Source of the DNA: Synechococcus sp. CO36386bin_37 | GTDB taxonomy: Bacteria; Cyanobacteriota; Cyanobacteriia; PCC-6307; Cyanobiaceae | NCBI GenBank assembly: GCA_011525445.1 | Contig: WTGE01000160.1 | Span: 1 to 10,810 of the forward strand | DNA: 10,810 bases | Reading direction: 5' to 3' | Part shown: positions 1-7,660 of the stretch, piece after piece | Layout: every line of letters starts with the position of its first letter | How positions within the stretch are numbered: position 1 is the stretch's first letter | The notes under the pieces: generated by a model | What the model saw: the letters and a program-made list of their open reading frames with translations, nothing else | The model's database searches: none | What the model was told of the DNA's origin: nothing | Program-made: the position numbers and the translations under genes

Positions 1-318
1 GACTTTTTCCAGCAGAAATGAGCTTTTGAAATGCGAATGTCGGCGTCCCGCCCTCAGCCTCAAGGCAAGCGGCTGCTGTTCGATGCGCCGAATCTGCACA
101 TCCTCCGCACCTTTGAATAATCCAAATGCCACGACAGCAAGCAAACATACCCCAAGAACTGTCAGTAGCATTGCAAACGTTGTCCGCCGTGATGTTCCGC
201 CTAGAACATCAAGTAGACAAAATCGCAGTTTGTCAGTTGCTTTCGCCTGACCAGCAAATAGAAGCAAGACTAGCATTGCTCCCACCAACACGCCAAGCAG
301 TGCAAACCAATCAGCCAT
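1..318 (-). CDS. FtsX/MacB-like ABC transporter permease, N-terminal part (cut by window edge)
   Basis: The frame opens at an ATG at 318-316 and runs without a stop to base 1, giving the first 106 residues. It shows a hydrophobic segment at residues 4-22, a short basic linker, and a second hydrophobic segment at about 47-63. The stretch around residues 36-62 (CLLDVLGG, then RRTTFAMLLTVLGVCLLAVV) resembles the start of MacB/LolC permeases, where a short cytoplasmic lead with basic residues precedes the first helix and a TVLGI-like motif. Residues after 64 would begin the extracytoplasmic domain. The gene overlaps the end of the ABC ATPase gene by 8 bases, the usual arrangement for an ATPase and its permease. 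The extra helix before the MacB-like one is not typical of MacB. By inference it is the membrane partner of the ATPase; the substrate is unknown. The assignment rests on about 60 residues plus context. Confidence 0.65.
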   Translation of the reverse strand, partial: MADWFALLGVLVGAMLVLLLFAGQAKATDKLRFCLLDVLGGTSRRTTFAMLLTVLGVCLLAVVAFGLFKGAEDVQIRRIEQQPLALRLRAGRRHSHFKSSFLLEKV

Positions 319-1192
319 CCAACGAAAACCCCTCAACATTGCCCGTATTCATGGCGAGCTCAATTTTTTCCACATCGAGTTTACCATGGCGAACCGGCAT
401 CTGATCTCGATTGAAAGCTTGGCCACCTACAAGTTTTCCATCATGCAGGACGAGAAAGTACTGTGCAACATCGCACGCTTGCGTTGTGTCATGGGTCACC
501 AGAAAAAGAGTCTTGCTGTTGTTGGTGCGACCAGCGTCACGACTCAAGCCACCTTCCTGCCAACGCAAAAGCAGACGCATGACTTGCTGGCTATTTACCG
601 AATCCAGACTGGCACAGGGTTCATCCGCAAACACAACCTCAGGATCATGCGCGACTGCGCGAACAACCGCCATTCGTTGCCTCTGGCCACCTGATATCTG
701 TGAGGGCCGTTTTCTCAGCACCTCAAATATCTCTTTGCGCTGACGACGATTGTCGCATAGGCAATCGATCGTCATCCTCACAACATTACTCTGCAGTTTG
801 CGACCAAAGCGTTGCAGGCGCGTGGGAAGGAGAATGTTGTCCAAACAGGAGAAGGCAGACAGCATGTTTGCTGATTGAAAAACGAAACCAAACCGCCTTG
901 ATCTAAACGACACCTGTTCAGCCCGCGACAGCGAAGCATAGTCCTGACCTCCCAACGTCAGACTGCCGCTAATTCTACGTGGGTTCAAAAGCAAACCGAG
1001 CAACTTCAACAAGGTAGTTTTTCCAGATCCTGACAAACCCAAAATGGCCACCACATGCCCGGTGGGCACATGAAAGCTGACACCCTGTAAAGAGTTGCGT
1101 TGTCCATCCTTCACGGTTTCCCGGTCGCGGCCGACATAACTGTAACCTAATGATCGTGCTTCCATCTCCCCGGCAATCCCATCCGACATCAT
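311..1192 (-). CDS. ABC transporter ATP-binding protein, LolD/MacB type
   Basis: This 293-residue protein is a cytoplasmic ATPase that would power a membrane permease. All ABC motifs are present in order: Walker A GLSGSGKTT at 52-60, Q-loop glutamine at 106 in FGFVFQS, signature ISGGQRQR at 166-173, Walker B VVFADEP with catalytic Glu at 191, D-loop SLD at 195-197, and the H-loop histidine at 234 in LVTHD. The pattern of Walker A, Q-loop and ADEP is that of the LolD/MacB (FtsE-like) group, which pairs with FtsX-type permeases, and such a permease follows with an 8-base overlap. The usual T-G-N after ADEP is replaced by C-A-S, and residues 212-226 look like a short insertion before the H-loop strand. 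The protein is longer than the usual 220-240 residues because of an extension after about 250. Two ATGs are adjacent (1192 and 1189); the first overlaps the upstream stop by 4 bases (ATGA) and has the better-spaced Shine-Dalgarno. The transported substrate cannot be read from sequence. Confidence 0.93.
   Translation of the reverse strand: MMSDGIAGEMEARSLGYSYVGRDRETVKDGQRNSLQGVSFHVPTGHVVAILGLSGSGKTTLLKLLGLLLNPRRISGSLTLGGQDYASLSRAEQVSFRSRRFGFVFQSANMLSAFSCLDNILLPTRLQRFGRKLQSNVVRMTIDCLCDNRRQRKEIFEVLRKRPSQISGGQRQRMAVVRAVAHDPEVVFADEPCASLDSVNSQQVMRLLLRWQEGGLSRDAGRTNNSKTLFLVTHDTTQACDVAQYFLVLHDGKLVGGQAFNRDQMPVRHGKLDVEKIELAMNTGNVEGFSLDG
329..334 (-). promoter_or_regulatory. Ribosome binding site of the permease gene
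   Basis: GAGGGG on the minus strand ends 10 bases before the ATG at 318. It lies inside the last codons of the ATPase gene, so permease translation is probably coupled to that of the ATPase. It supports choosing 318 as the start of a gene that would be missed if only long complete frames were considered. Confidence 0.55.
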
Positions 1193-3978
1193 GGAAACTC
1201 TTCCTGCAAATCAATCCAGTACCATTTGGTGTCAGTAAAGTCGTTGGGGTAAGTAAAGGCACGACTCTCTGGCAATGAAATTCGCGTCGTATATTCAGGA
1301 ATGGTGTAGGCAACGCCATCCTCCTGTCCGACTTTCTCCTTCATTCGCCAATCCGACCAAAACCCACCTTTCAGCCGGTTTTCTGTCGAATTTGCAGGCG
1401 CATCCATGTTGATTTCACACAAGTCTTTCAACCTCTTCAGCTTTACACGAATGTCAGCAATTTCTTTTTTCAGTTCGGCCATCCCACCGTTTGTTTTATC
1501 TTGCTGTTTTTTCATCAACTGCTCTGGTGTCATTCTCATCAGTTGCGACTGAAAGGGCAGTTCAAGGCCCATGCTGAGTGCATCTGCGAGTGTCTGGTCT
1601 GCCCCGCCAGCGTTCTGGCCTGCATTAAGTTCAATCATGTTCATGACGGTATCAAGCCTGACATCACCAATGCCATCGTTGAAGATATCATCGCCAAATG
1701 CTTCATCCAGCTCTCTTATCAACTTACACAATTCCTGTTCCGTCAGTAAAATTTGCGGCCGGACTTGCTGGATGTTCGTCCAGGGATCATACATCCACAC
1801 AAAACCTTCGGCAAAAATCTCATTACCAGTCGTTGCCGCCAGCGACTCAACGTTGATTCCGCTTGCCTCCAGATGACGTATTGTCCCTTTACCAATCTCA
1901 CGTGAAAAACTCCCTTCGCTCAGCGCCCGAATATCCTCCTCCATCTCCTGAGCCCACTTCAGTTGGCGATCATATTGCTGCTTGATCAGATTCGCTACCG
2001 ATTCAACGCGATTTTCTCCACTGATAACTTTAATACGTTTGTCACGATCATTGATATTGACCAATTCCTGCAATCTGCCCATTTGTCTCGTGAAAAGCTG
2101 AGCATCAGCGTGATTTGAATCATCAACGTTGATGGCCAAAAGCTCGACGGGAATCTGCTTCTTCCCTCGATCAAGTAATTTCGCAATCAATTGCATTTTT
2201 GAGTCATCCGAATTTCCGCGACTTAGCTCTCCTGACTTGTCTCCTCTGTCTCCAATCACGAGCATGAGTTTACGGCATTGGGTGCGAAATGCAGCAGATC
2301 CCGCCTCTTGTATTCCGCGAAATACATCTTCAAGAGGATCACCACCACCTTGAAAACTATGCAGATGAACCTTTTTAAGTTGATCTACCAGATCCGCATC
2401 AACAGCAAGACGTCCCTGAGGATTGCACAAAATGTCAAAATCTTCAGCTGACTGGATATTGCGAATATTTGCCAGGTAACGATCAAGAAACTCCTGTGTG
2501 CCTGCCTTTGATTCTTGGGAATCAATGAACCTCTGAGCCGCAATGGAAACAAAAGGATTTATTTCAAAGGCGTTTTCCCCAGCCGCTTCTCTGTCTCCAT
2601 AGAAGCTCACCGAAATCCGAACGTCCTGAGAACCACCACTAATCACACCACGAAAGATTAACGCGACAGCCTGGGCTACTTGAGGAAAAACTTCCCGCAT
2701 GCTTGACGTTTGATCAACCAAAATCATCAGGTCGAGTTTTCCAATTCCCGCCCTGACTGCAGCAAGTTTGTCCTGCAATTCATTCATATCAAATGCGTCA
2801 TCTGAAAACTTGGCAGAATATCCAACCTTATACAGCACATTGGTGCCTTCCTTCACTTCTTGAAAGTCATCATCGATTGGATGCCGAGGCTGGCGACTTG
2901 CAAACGGCCTCGAAACCTCAACGTCGGTTTTCTCGCTCAGCTTTTCCCCCGCTCCTCTTTGCGGAACATCCATAGGCACCGTCTGGAATTGAGCCGCAAT
3001 CTTTTTTGTGTTCGGTACAAATTTCTCACGATACAGCACATCAGCCTTCTTGGGCTCAGGTCTTGAACCAACATCACCCCCACCAAGTTCGACTTCTAAC
3101 AAGTACTCATTTACTTTCGCCAGGTAATCATTGGCAGCACTCAGAGACGCCTTTTCATCAAGTTTTGGTTGCTCTCCGGGTTCAGGCACGTAATGCCCAA
3201 ATACAATCCCGGGGGTGTCCCGCCGATATTTCGCGTTGGGCCCAGTTGACCACCAATTCCATGCCATCGCCTGACGGGTATTCCATCTGACAATCCGATT
3301 GATGGGCACCCAGCCTCGGATCACATTATCCTTGTACAAAGGTTCGTTTTTCTGCCCCTCTGAAAAGCTGAAGTCTTCTCTCCTGCCAACTAAAACAAAT
3401 CCGTTCTCTTCACCGTAAACAAAAAACAAAGTTGCCAACTGAATGGTGTCGATTGGGTCAGATTCACTTGATGGGCTCCGATAAATCGGCACCCCGGACA
3501 CATCCACGCTATTCGTTTGCTGCGCGTCCAATAGGCTTATGTTGGTATTCGAAAGCCTCACCTTCTGAAAGAGCTTTCCCCCTTCGGTACTTCGCAAGGC
3601 ATGATTTGCTCCAAATATCAAGACGCCTTTCCTTACCCAACCCTGTACCTGCGGAGGTCGATCATTACCTCTCGGCTGTGCAACTAGCACAAAATCACCC
3701 TCGTCTGTCGTGTGCTCCGCCATGACGTACATGGTCTTCATCCAGTCGAAGCTATTTGAGGCAAACACGGGCTCTGAATCAGCGTTGGGTTCCTCCAGCG
3801 GCAATTCGCCCTCGGACGCAACCCAACAGAACATTTTCTTCCCGTCCTCATCAAGCATGACCTCAGTGGGCAGCTCCTTCCCGTCTGGCATCACCACGTC
3901 CTGTGCCGGAGCGCATCGCGAAAGGCACAACACAAGCACGGTCACAAGCGAACTTAAAAACAAGTCTTTCCTAAGCAT
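1189..3978 (-). CDS. Exported vWA-domain protein with SH3-like segments
   Basis: I place the start at the ATG at 3978 (929 residues), because it puts a clear signal peptide at the N terminus: MLRKD, a hydrophobic core at about 6-20, and a signal peptidase I-like site after CAPA at 25. An in-frame ATG at 4029 would add 17 residues that bury the signal. Residues about 80-120 and 158-233 each end in a GWV motif (VQGWVRK, IRGWVPI) and look like bacterial SH3-like segments. The vWA domain spans about 415-623: MIDAS motif DQTSS at 422-426 in a LMILVDQTSSM strand, then YGDR at 460-463, GGGDPLEDV at 544-552, and VIGDRGD at 574-580. This set resembles vWA domains of the PpkA / alpha-kinase group, although no kinase is seen. 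A charged helical stretch at about 818-853 and a W/P-rich C terminus follow. The gene starts 5 bases after the coiled-coil gene and overlaps the ATPase gene by 4 bases. Probable role: metal-dependent protein binding or scaffolding outside the inner membrane, by inference. Confidence 0.85.
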   Translation of the reverse strand: MLRKDLFLSSLVTVLVLCLSRCAPAQDVVMPDGKELPTEVMLDEDGKKMFCWVASEGELPLEEPNADSEPVFASNSFDWMKTMYVMAEHTTDEGDFVLVAQPRGNDRPPQVQGWVRKGVLIFGANHALRSTEGGKLFQKVRLSNTNISLLDAQQTNSVDVSGVPIYRSPSSESDPIDTIQLATLFFVYGEENGFVLVGRREDFSFSEGQKNEPLYKDNVIRGWVPINRIVRWNTRQAMAWNWWSTGPNAKYRRDTPGIVFGHYVPEPGEQPKLDEKASLSAANDYLAKVNEYLLEVELGGGDVGSRPEPKKADVLYREKFVPNTKKIAAQFQTVPMDVPQRGAGEKLSEKTDVEVSRPFASRQPRHPIDDDFQEVKEGTNVLYKVGYSAKFSDDAFDMNELQDKLAAVRAGIGKLDLMILVDQTSSMREVFPQVAQAVALIFRGVISGGSQDVRISVSFYGDREAAGENAFEINPFVSIAAQRFIDSQESKAGTQEFLDRYLANIRNIQSAEDFDILCNPQGRLAVDADLVDQLKKVHLHSFQGGGDPLEDVFRGIQEAGSAAFRTQCRKLMLVIGDRGDKSGELSRGNSDDSKMQLIAKLLDRGKKQIPVELLAINVDDSNHADAQLFTRQMGRLQELVNINDRDKRIKVISGENRVESVANLIKQQYDRQLKWAQEMEEDIRALSEGSFSREIGKGTIRHLEASGINVESLAATTGNEIFAEGFVWMYDPWTNIQQVRPQILLTEQELCKLIRELDEAFGDDIFNDGIGDVRLDTVMNMIELNAGQNAGGADQTLADALSMGLELPFQSQLMRMTPEQLMKKQQDKTNGGMAELKKEIADIRVKLKRLKDLCEINMDAPANSTENRLKGGFWSDWRMKEKVGQEDGVAYTIPEYTTRISLPESRAFTYPNDFTDTKWYWIDLQEEFP
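1202..1205 (-). promoter_or_regulatory. Ribosome binding site of the ABC ATPase gene
   Basis: AGGA on the minus strand ends 9 bases before the ATG at 1192 and 12 before the ATG at 1189, favouring the first. It is embedded in the last codons of the vWA gene, so the two genes are likely translationally coupled. Confidence 0.6.
2110..2736 (-). other. von Willebrand A domain with near-canonical MIDAS
   Basis: This segment encodes the vWA fold of the exported protein. The metal-site motif is D-x-T-x-S rather than D-x-S-x-S (DQTSS), a conservative change seen in other functional vWA domains. A second loop carries GGGD followed by P-L-E, and the later strand reads LMLVIGDRGD, where the Asp after Gly would be the remaining metal ligand. 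The boundaries are estimated from predicted strands and are approximate. Metal binding is likely but not shown. Confidence 0.8.
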
Positions 3979-3983
3979 GGCTA

Positions 3984-5222
3984 TTATCTCTTTGAACCAA
4001 CAACTGGATGAAGTACTCGCTGTACGCATGAACTGATACTATTCTGGTCCGCCTGCGTCAGGGGGCTGTTCTGCGAGACGAAAACAGTTGCCATCTGTCC
4101 GCCAGTCTGCTGGCAGAACTCAGACCACTTCCGCAACCACCCGGCGGCTGAATTGAGTACGTCGCTCAAGTTCGGTGGAACAACAAAAACAACTGAGACT
4201 TCCACCTTGTTAAGGTTGCACCAGGCGGCAAACGCAGGACCAGGCCTGAATCCGGAATCGATCTCTGCCACAAAGACCAACCGCTTCCTGTATCCATCAC
4301 CGCCGGGAGATTCCGTGAAAAACTTGCTGACCAAGCGATCAAGATAAATTGGCTGACCTTCAGAAAGACCAGTTCCCCAATTTTGGAGAAAACTTCCGCT
4401 GGCAATTTTGGTTTCGAGAACGTAGTCCTTGTATTGCAAAAGGTGGGGCACCTCTTGATCGTCAAACATGTCGCCAAGTGCCTTATATCTTGACTCCGTA
4501 GTCATTCTCGATTTTTCCGTATGGCAGAACACCAATTGCGTATACTGGGGCCTCAGACTCGTGGCACCATAACGTCTGATTTGCTCGCGATAGGATTCGG
4601 TGATCTGCCCGTAGCCCGAAATCTGCTCCTCCATGTCGCTGATACTCTTGCGAAAACCTGCCAACGTTTTTTCGACATTCGCCTGAAACTCATCGGTAGC
4701 ATGAACTGCTGCATCACTGATTGACCGCAACTGTGCATTCGCTGCCTTGTGATCGCGAATCACATTCTCAAGACCATTCTGTATCTGGCTTATTTCCGCA
4801 GCCAAACCCACCTGTTCGCCTTGCCTGCGTTTTTCTTCATCAGCCGCATATTGCTTGAAGAGCATTTCACGGTGACCTCTCGCACTATCTGCATTGGAAC
4901 GAAATGCCTTTTTTAACTCCGCTCCCATATTTTTTTCGACTCCGTCGACTAGCGCCTCAAAACGCTTGTCAATCGAAGTGAATCGGGAATCCAGTGTCTT
5001 ATCCAGCTCGTCTATTGTGACTGGTGGCGAAACTTCAAGCACCGCATCACCATCCGAAGTGGCTGCTCTTTGATTCGCTTCTCTAATCTGCAGGTAAATC
5101 AGAGTCGCACACACTAAAAGCAGAACCATCAAAAGCAATTGAAACAGAGTCAGCGCTATCAAGCCTCTGTACCGCCCTCGACTTTGCCAACTGGCCACAA
5201 CTTCCTGGTTCACATTTTCCAT
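3984..5222 (-). CDS. Single-helix membrane protein with long coiled coil and C-terminal alpha/beta domain
   Basis: I choose the ATG at 5222 (412 residues) because GGAG sits 7 bases upstream; an in-frame TTG at 5246 would add 8 residues and overlap the preceding gene by 20 bases. A basic cytoplasmic lead (SRGRYRG) is followed by one membrane helix at about 20-44 (LIALTLFQLLLMVLLLVC), placing the rest outside the cytoplasm. Residues 67-220 are charged and helical with heptad-like spacing, as in a coiled coil or SMC-like stalk. Residues 225-407 look alpha/beta: strands QLVFCH, KRLVFVAEID, VSVVFVVPP and MATVFVSQ alternate with helices, which could be a vWA-like or other Rossmann-like fold, but no metal motif is intact. 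I do not recognise the family. The topology (short N terminus, one helix, long stalk, globular end) resembles MotB/ExbD- or tether-type subunits. It may link the four-helix protein to the exported vWA protein; this is inference from context only. Confidence 0.8.
   Translation of the reverse strand: MENVNQEVVASWQSRGRYRGLIALTLFQLLLMVLLLVCATLIYLQIREANQRAATSDGDAVLEVSPPVTIDELDKTLDSRFTSIDKRFEALVDGVEKNMGAELKKAFRSNADSARGHREMLFKQYAADEEKRRQGEQVGLAAEISQIQNGLENVIRDHKAANAQLRSISDAAVHATDEFQANVEKTLAGFRKSISDMEEQISGYGQITESYREQIRRYGATSLRPQYTQLVFCHTEKSRMTTESRYKALGDMFDDQEVPHLLQYKDYVLETKIASGSFLQNWGTGLSEGQPIYLDRLVSKFFTESPGGDGYRKRLVFVAEIDSGFRPGPAFAAWCNLNKVEVSVVFVVPPNLSDVLNSAAGWLRKWSEFCQQTGGQMATVFVSQNSPLTQADQNSISSCVQRVLHPVVGSKR
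3987..3992 (-). promoter_or_regulatory. Weak ribosome binding site supporting the 3978 start
   Basis: AAGAGA on the minus strand ends 8 bases before the ATG at 3978 and overlaps the last sense codons of the coiled-coil gene. It is weak, so the start choice relies mainly on the signal peptide and the 5-base gap to the upstream stop. Confidence 0.4.
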
Positions 5223-5226
5223 TCGT

Positions 5227-7653
5227 TCACTCCAAATCCTGCTCAAGCGATGATTTCAGCGTTCGATAGATAACTCTCCCGTAAAGTCCAGTTCCCTGCA
5301 GTGGAAGAAACCGAATTGGATTGGCACTTCCGTCGTTCCCACCGTACCAGACAAGCTTGAGCACTTGTTCCTTACCGAGTCCATTCAGTTTGAATGGCGT
5401 TGCTCGCAGCGGTTCCATATCAGGCGTCCCCTGTTTATTGACCCATACGATCATGACTCTCTGCGGGATTCTCCCGTTGAGTCGGGACACAATTTCCTCC
5501 CACGCAGTCACAACAGCCTTCATTTGGGAAGAGAAGGTGGTGCCCGGTGGGAATGCGGACTTGGCAACGTCGTAATCGGCTAATCGTTTGACATCCAGAC
5601 GATCCCACACCGACCCCGCCTTAGCATCATGGACGGCGAAGAACGAATTCGAGATCGGCTCAAATCGTTCGGGCTTATTCAGCAGCCCCAGACACTCTGT
5701 CTTTATCCTATCCCAATCCGCAACTAATCCGTCGTTTGCGATCAGAAAGACAACGTCCTTGCCCACATCCTCAAGGGCATTGGGATCGTCATCATCAGAT
5801 AAAGCAATCTTTAACATGCCGATCTCTTTGTCATCAAAAGCCAGTCGCAACTCCTTCATTGGCTCGGCCTTGTCATCATCAACAACCTTGATCGGCAAAT
5901 ACAGAACCTTGTCACCAGGCTCAAGGGTTACTTCCATTCCCTGAGGAAAACGATAATCACCACCTTCAATTCCCTCAGTCACTGGAACAGCAGTAGAGTC
6001 TGGCAACACTTCAAATTTGAAAGTTACGGCTTTTTCAATGTCGCATTGAACATCTGCAATTCCTAACCTGTCTCCTTTCAGAGGTTCACCTTCCTTCAGC
6101 CCCAGCATCGTCAAAGGTGCCAGCAATGTGGTGTCGTTATCCTCTATTTCAAACGACAGTTTCGACGGGACTTCTTCCCCCTCAGCGTTGACGAACTTAC
6201 CCGAGTCGTTCAAGTCGAACTCAATGGTAAATGACTCCTTCTCCATGAAAGTTCGATCATCGACTGCGAGCAACCTGAGGGAAGCCGATTTCTTCCCCTT
6301 TGAGATGGTGACTTCACCAATACTATTTGCCGCATCAAACGTCCGTTGTCCATTCCGCTTTGGAGCAACTCCACTGATCAGAACATCGTCTCCGCTTTCC
6401 GCATCTCCCATTGCAACGGTAGCACCATCAGGCACAACTTTGCAGGGCAAAACGATCTCTGCCCCGGCAACCCCATCATCTGCAAGACTGAGTTCGATTT
6501 CGATTTTCTCACCAGCTGGCTCCTCTGAAAGAACAGCTGTGCTGTCAGCAGTCAAAACCACCTTCAGATCCCCAGGATCCTTCACAGTCAAATCAACTTT
6601 TTCGGGCAGTTCAAGGTCTGCTGTTGAAACCAGTTTGAAAGATACATCTTCGTCTGGCTCGCGAATTACATTATCGGCAACCGCCGAGACCTGCACGCTT
6701 ACTGACTTGGATCCAGCAGGAATCACGACCGCGGTTTCGGATAATTCAACATCCGTCTGATACTCCAGAGGCACCTGAATTGACACAGGAAGATCTTCGT
6801 CGTGTGGCATTGCCAACGAAAACCCCAGCTTCGTGCTTGCTCCCTCATCAAGCACACTTTCCATGAACTCCACCACAACAACGGGCTTTGGCCTTGGCAA
6901 CAATTCAATCGTGACGGAATCTTTCTCCAGTTCGATGCCCCCGTCGTTTGCCTTCGCGACAGAAATGGTGACCTGGTCATTCACTTTTTTATTGACTACT
7001 TTGACGCTGACGGGATCGCTGACACGCTGCCCCTTTCGGACCCACAGTGATTTGGAATCAAGTGCCACCAACCCTTTTTCTGGCTCGAGCGTCAGCGGAA
7101 ATTCAAAGTCTTCCTTAACGCGCCCCTTCAACTCGAGTGACACTTCCAGACTGTCTCGCTCACCGCCCTGAAGGTAACTGTCTGATGAGATCAGGGTTGC
7201 TTTATTAGGCACTCCGGGAAATTGTGCCAAATGAAGAGCAGATGCTCCCACGCGCTGACCGGGGCCCGCCTGTATCGTGCACTGCACGACTTCGTCAATG
7301 TAAAGATTGTCCCGCACTCCATGATCGAAACCGACCTTGAAGTACTGAACCCCCATTGGAACCTTGGCCGTTAACACCTTTGCTTTACCATTCAGCTCTG
7401 TCTGCACTTTGACAGTGGTTTCGACATCAAATGGTGGCGAGATTTTCAACTCGACCTGTCTCGCCAGATAATCTTCATGATCTTCTGTTGGAGATCCCGA
7501 GCCAGGCTGCTTCCAACTGACGACACTCACTTGGGGAACAACAGCAGGCTGTGAGGTTGCAACTGTAAACTGTTCAACACCAACCCACGACAACCCGAGA
7601 CACCAGAGAGCTGCGGCGATGACACTTACGAATTCCCAAGACTTGATCCACAT
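5227..7653 (-). CDS. Membrane-anchored Calx-beta repeat protein with vWA-like C-terminal domain
   Basis: The likely start is the ATG at 7653 (808 residues), with AGG 7 bases upstream; a GTG directly before it at 7656 is the alternative. A hydrophobic segment at about 7-25 is a signal anchor or signal peptide. Residues about 60-620 are beta-rich and very acidic and break into roughly five domains of Calx-beta type: strand-rich units with phrases such as VSVQVSAVADNVIREPDEDVSF, cut here to its core VIREPDEDVSF near 330-340, LLAVDDRTFMEKESFTIEF near 461-479, and LPIKVVDDDKAEPMKEL near 586-602. The conserved acidic pairs suggest calcium binding. The last 170 residues change character: DVVFLIANDGLVADW at 633-647 has the strand-loop shape of a vWA domain but lacks the D-x-S-x-S ligands, and RVMIVWVN at 732-739 is a later strand. 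The gene ends 4 bases before the coiled-coil gene. It is probably an extracytoplasmic structural or adhesive subunit; no enzyme motif is visible. Confidence 0.82.
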   Translation of the reverse strand: MWIKSWEFVSVIAAALWCLGLSWVGVEQFTVATSQPAVVPQVSVVSWKQPGSGSPTEDHEDYLARQVELKISPPFDVETTVKVQTELNGKAKVLTAKVPMGVQYFKVGFDHGVRDNLYIDEVVQCTIQAGPGQRVGASALHLAQFPGVPNKATLISSDSYLQGGERDSLEVSLELKGRVKEDFEFPLTLEPEKGLVALDSKSLWVRKGQRVSDPVSVKVVNKKVNDQVTISVAKANDGGIELEKDSVTIELLPRPKPVVVVEFMESVLDEGASTKLGFSLAMPHDEDLPVSIQVPLEYQTDVELSETAVVIPAGSKSVSVQVSAVADNVIREPDEDVSFKLVSTADLELPEKVDLTVKDPGDLKVVLTADSTAVLSEEPAGEKIEIELSLADDGVAGAEIVLPCKVVPDGATVAMGDAESGDDVLISGVAPKRNGQRTFDAANSIGEVTISKGKKSASLRLLAVDDRTFMEKESFTIEFDLNDSGKFVNAEGEEVPSKLSFEIEDNDTTLLAPLTMLGLKEGEPLKGDRLGIADVQCDIEKAVTFKFEVLPDSTAVPVTEGIEGGDYRFPQGMEVTLEPGDKVLYLPIKVVDDDKAEPMKELRLAFDDKEIGMLKIALSDDDDPNALEDVGKDVVFLIANDGLVADWDRIKTECLGLLNKPERFEPISNSFFAVHDAKAGSVWDRLDVKRLADYDVAKSAFPPGTTFSSQMKAVVTAWEEIVSRLNGRIPQRVMIVWVNKQGTPDMEPLRATPFKLNGLGKEQVLKLVWYGGNDGSANPIRFLPLQGTGLYGRVIYRTLKSSLEQDLE
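5230..5233 (-). promoter_or_regulatory. Ribosome binding site that decides the coiled-coil gene start
   Basis: GGAG on the minus strand, 7 bases before the ATG at 5222, overlaps the final codons of the Calx-beta gene. The competing TTG at 5246 has no comparable site upstream. Confidence 0.6.
5791..7479 (-). repeat. Tandem Calx-beta-like domains (about five)
   Basis: Each unit has alternating beta strands and ends with an acidic phrase of the form D-x-x-x-E-x-x-E followed by a hydrophobic strand (for example EPDEDVSFKL, MEKESFTIEF, EPMKELRLAF). The units are diverged at protein level and I see no exact DNA repeat. The third (about 6583-6888) is the clearest; the first two are assigned with less certainty. 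Calx-beta domains in sodium-calcium exchangers and integrin beta-4 bind calcium through such acidic loops. Confidence 0.65.
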
Positions 7654-7660
7654 CACTTTA

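Noticed and set aside
3865..3978. Lipoprotein signal in the exported vWA protein (Cys residues in LVLCLSRCAPA)
   Set aside because: The residue before each candidate Cys does not fit a lipobox (Arg at the last position before the second Cys), whereas A-P-A followed by Gln fits signal peptidase I.
3979..4029. Upstream ATG at 4029 as the start of the vWA gene
   Set aside because: It would add 17 residues ahead of the signal peptide and overlap the preceding gene by 46 bases; the ATG at 3978 fits both signal and spacing.
6128..6760. A 210-codon open frame on the plus strand, opposite the Calx-beta gene
   Set aside because: It is very rich in Ser and Thr with no domain pattern, the typical product of reading an acidic gene backwards. 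The minus frame has clear Calx-beta repeats.
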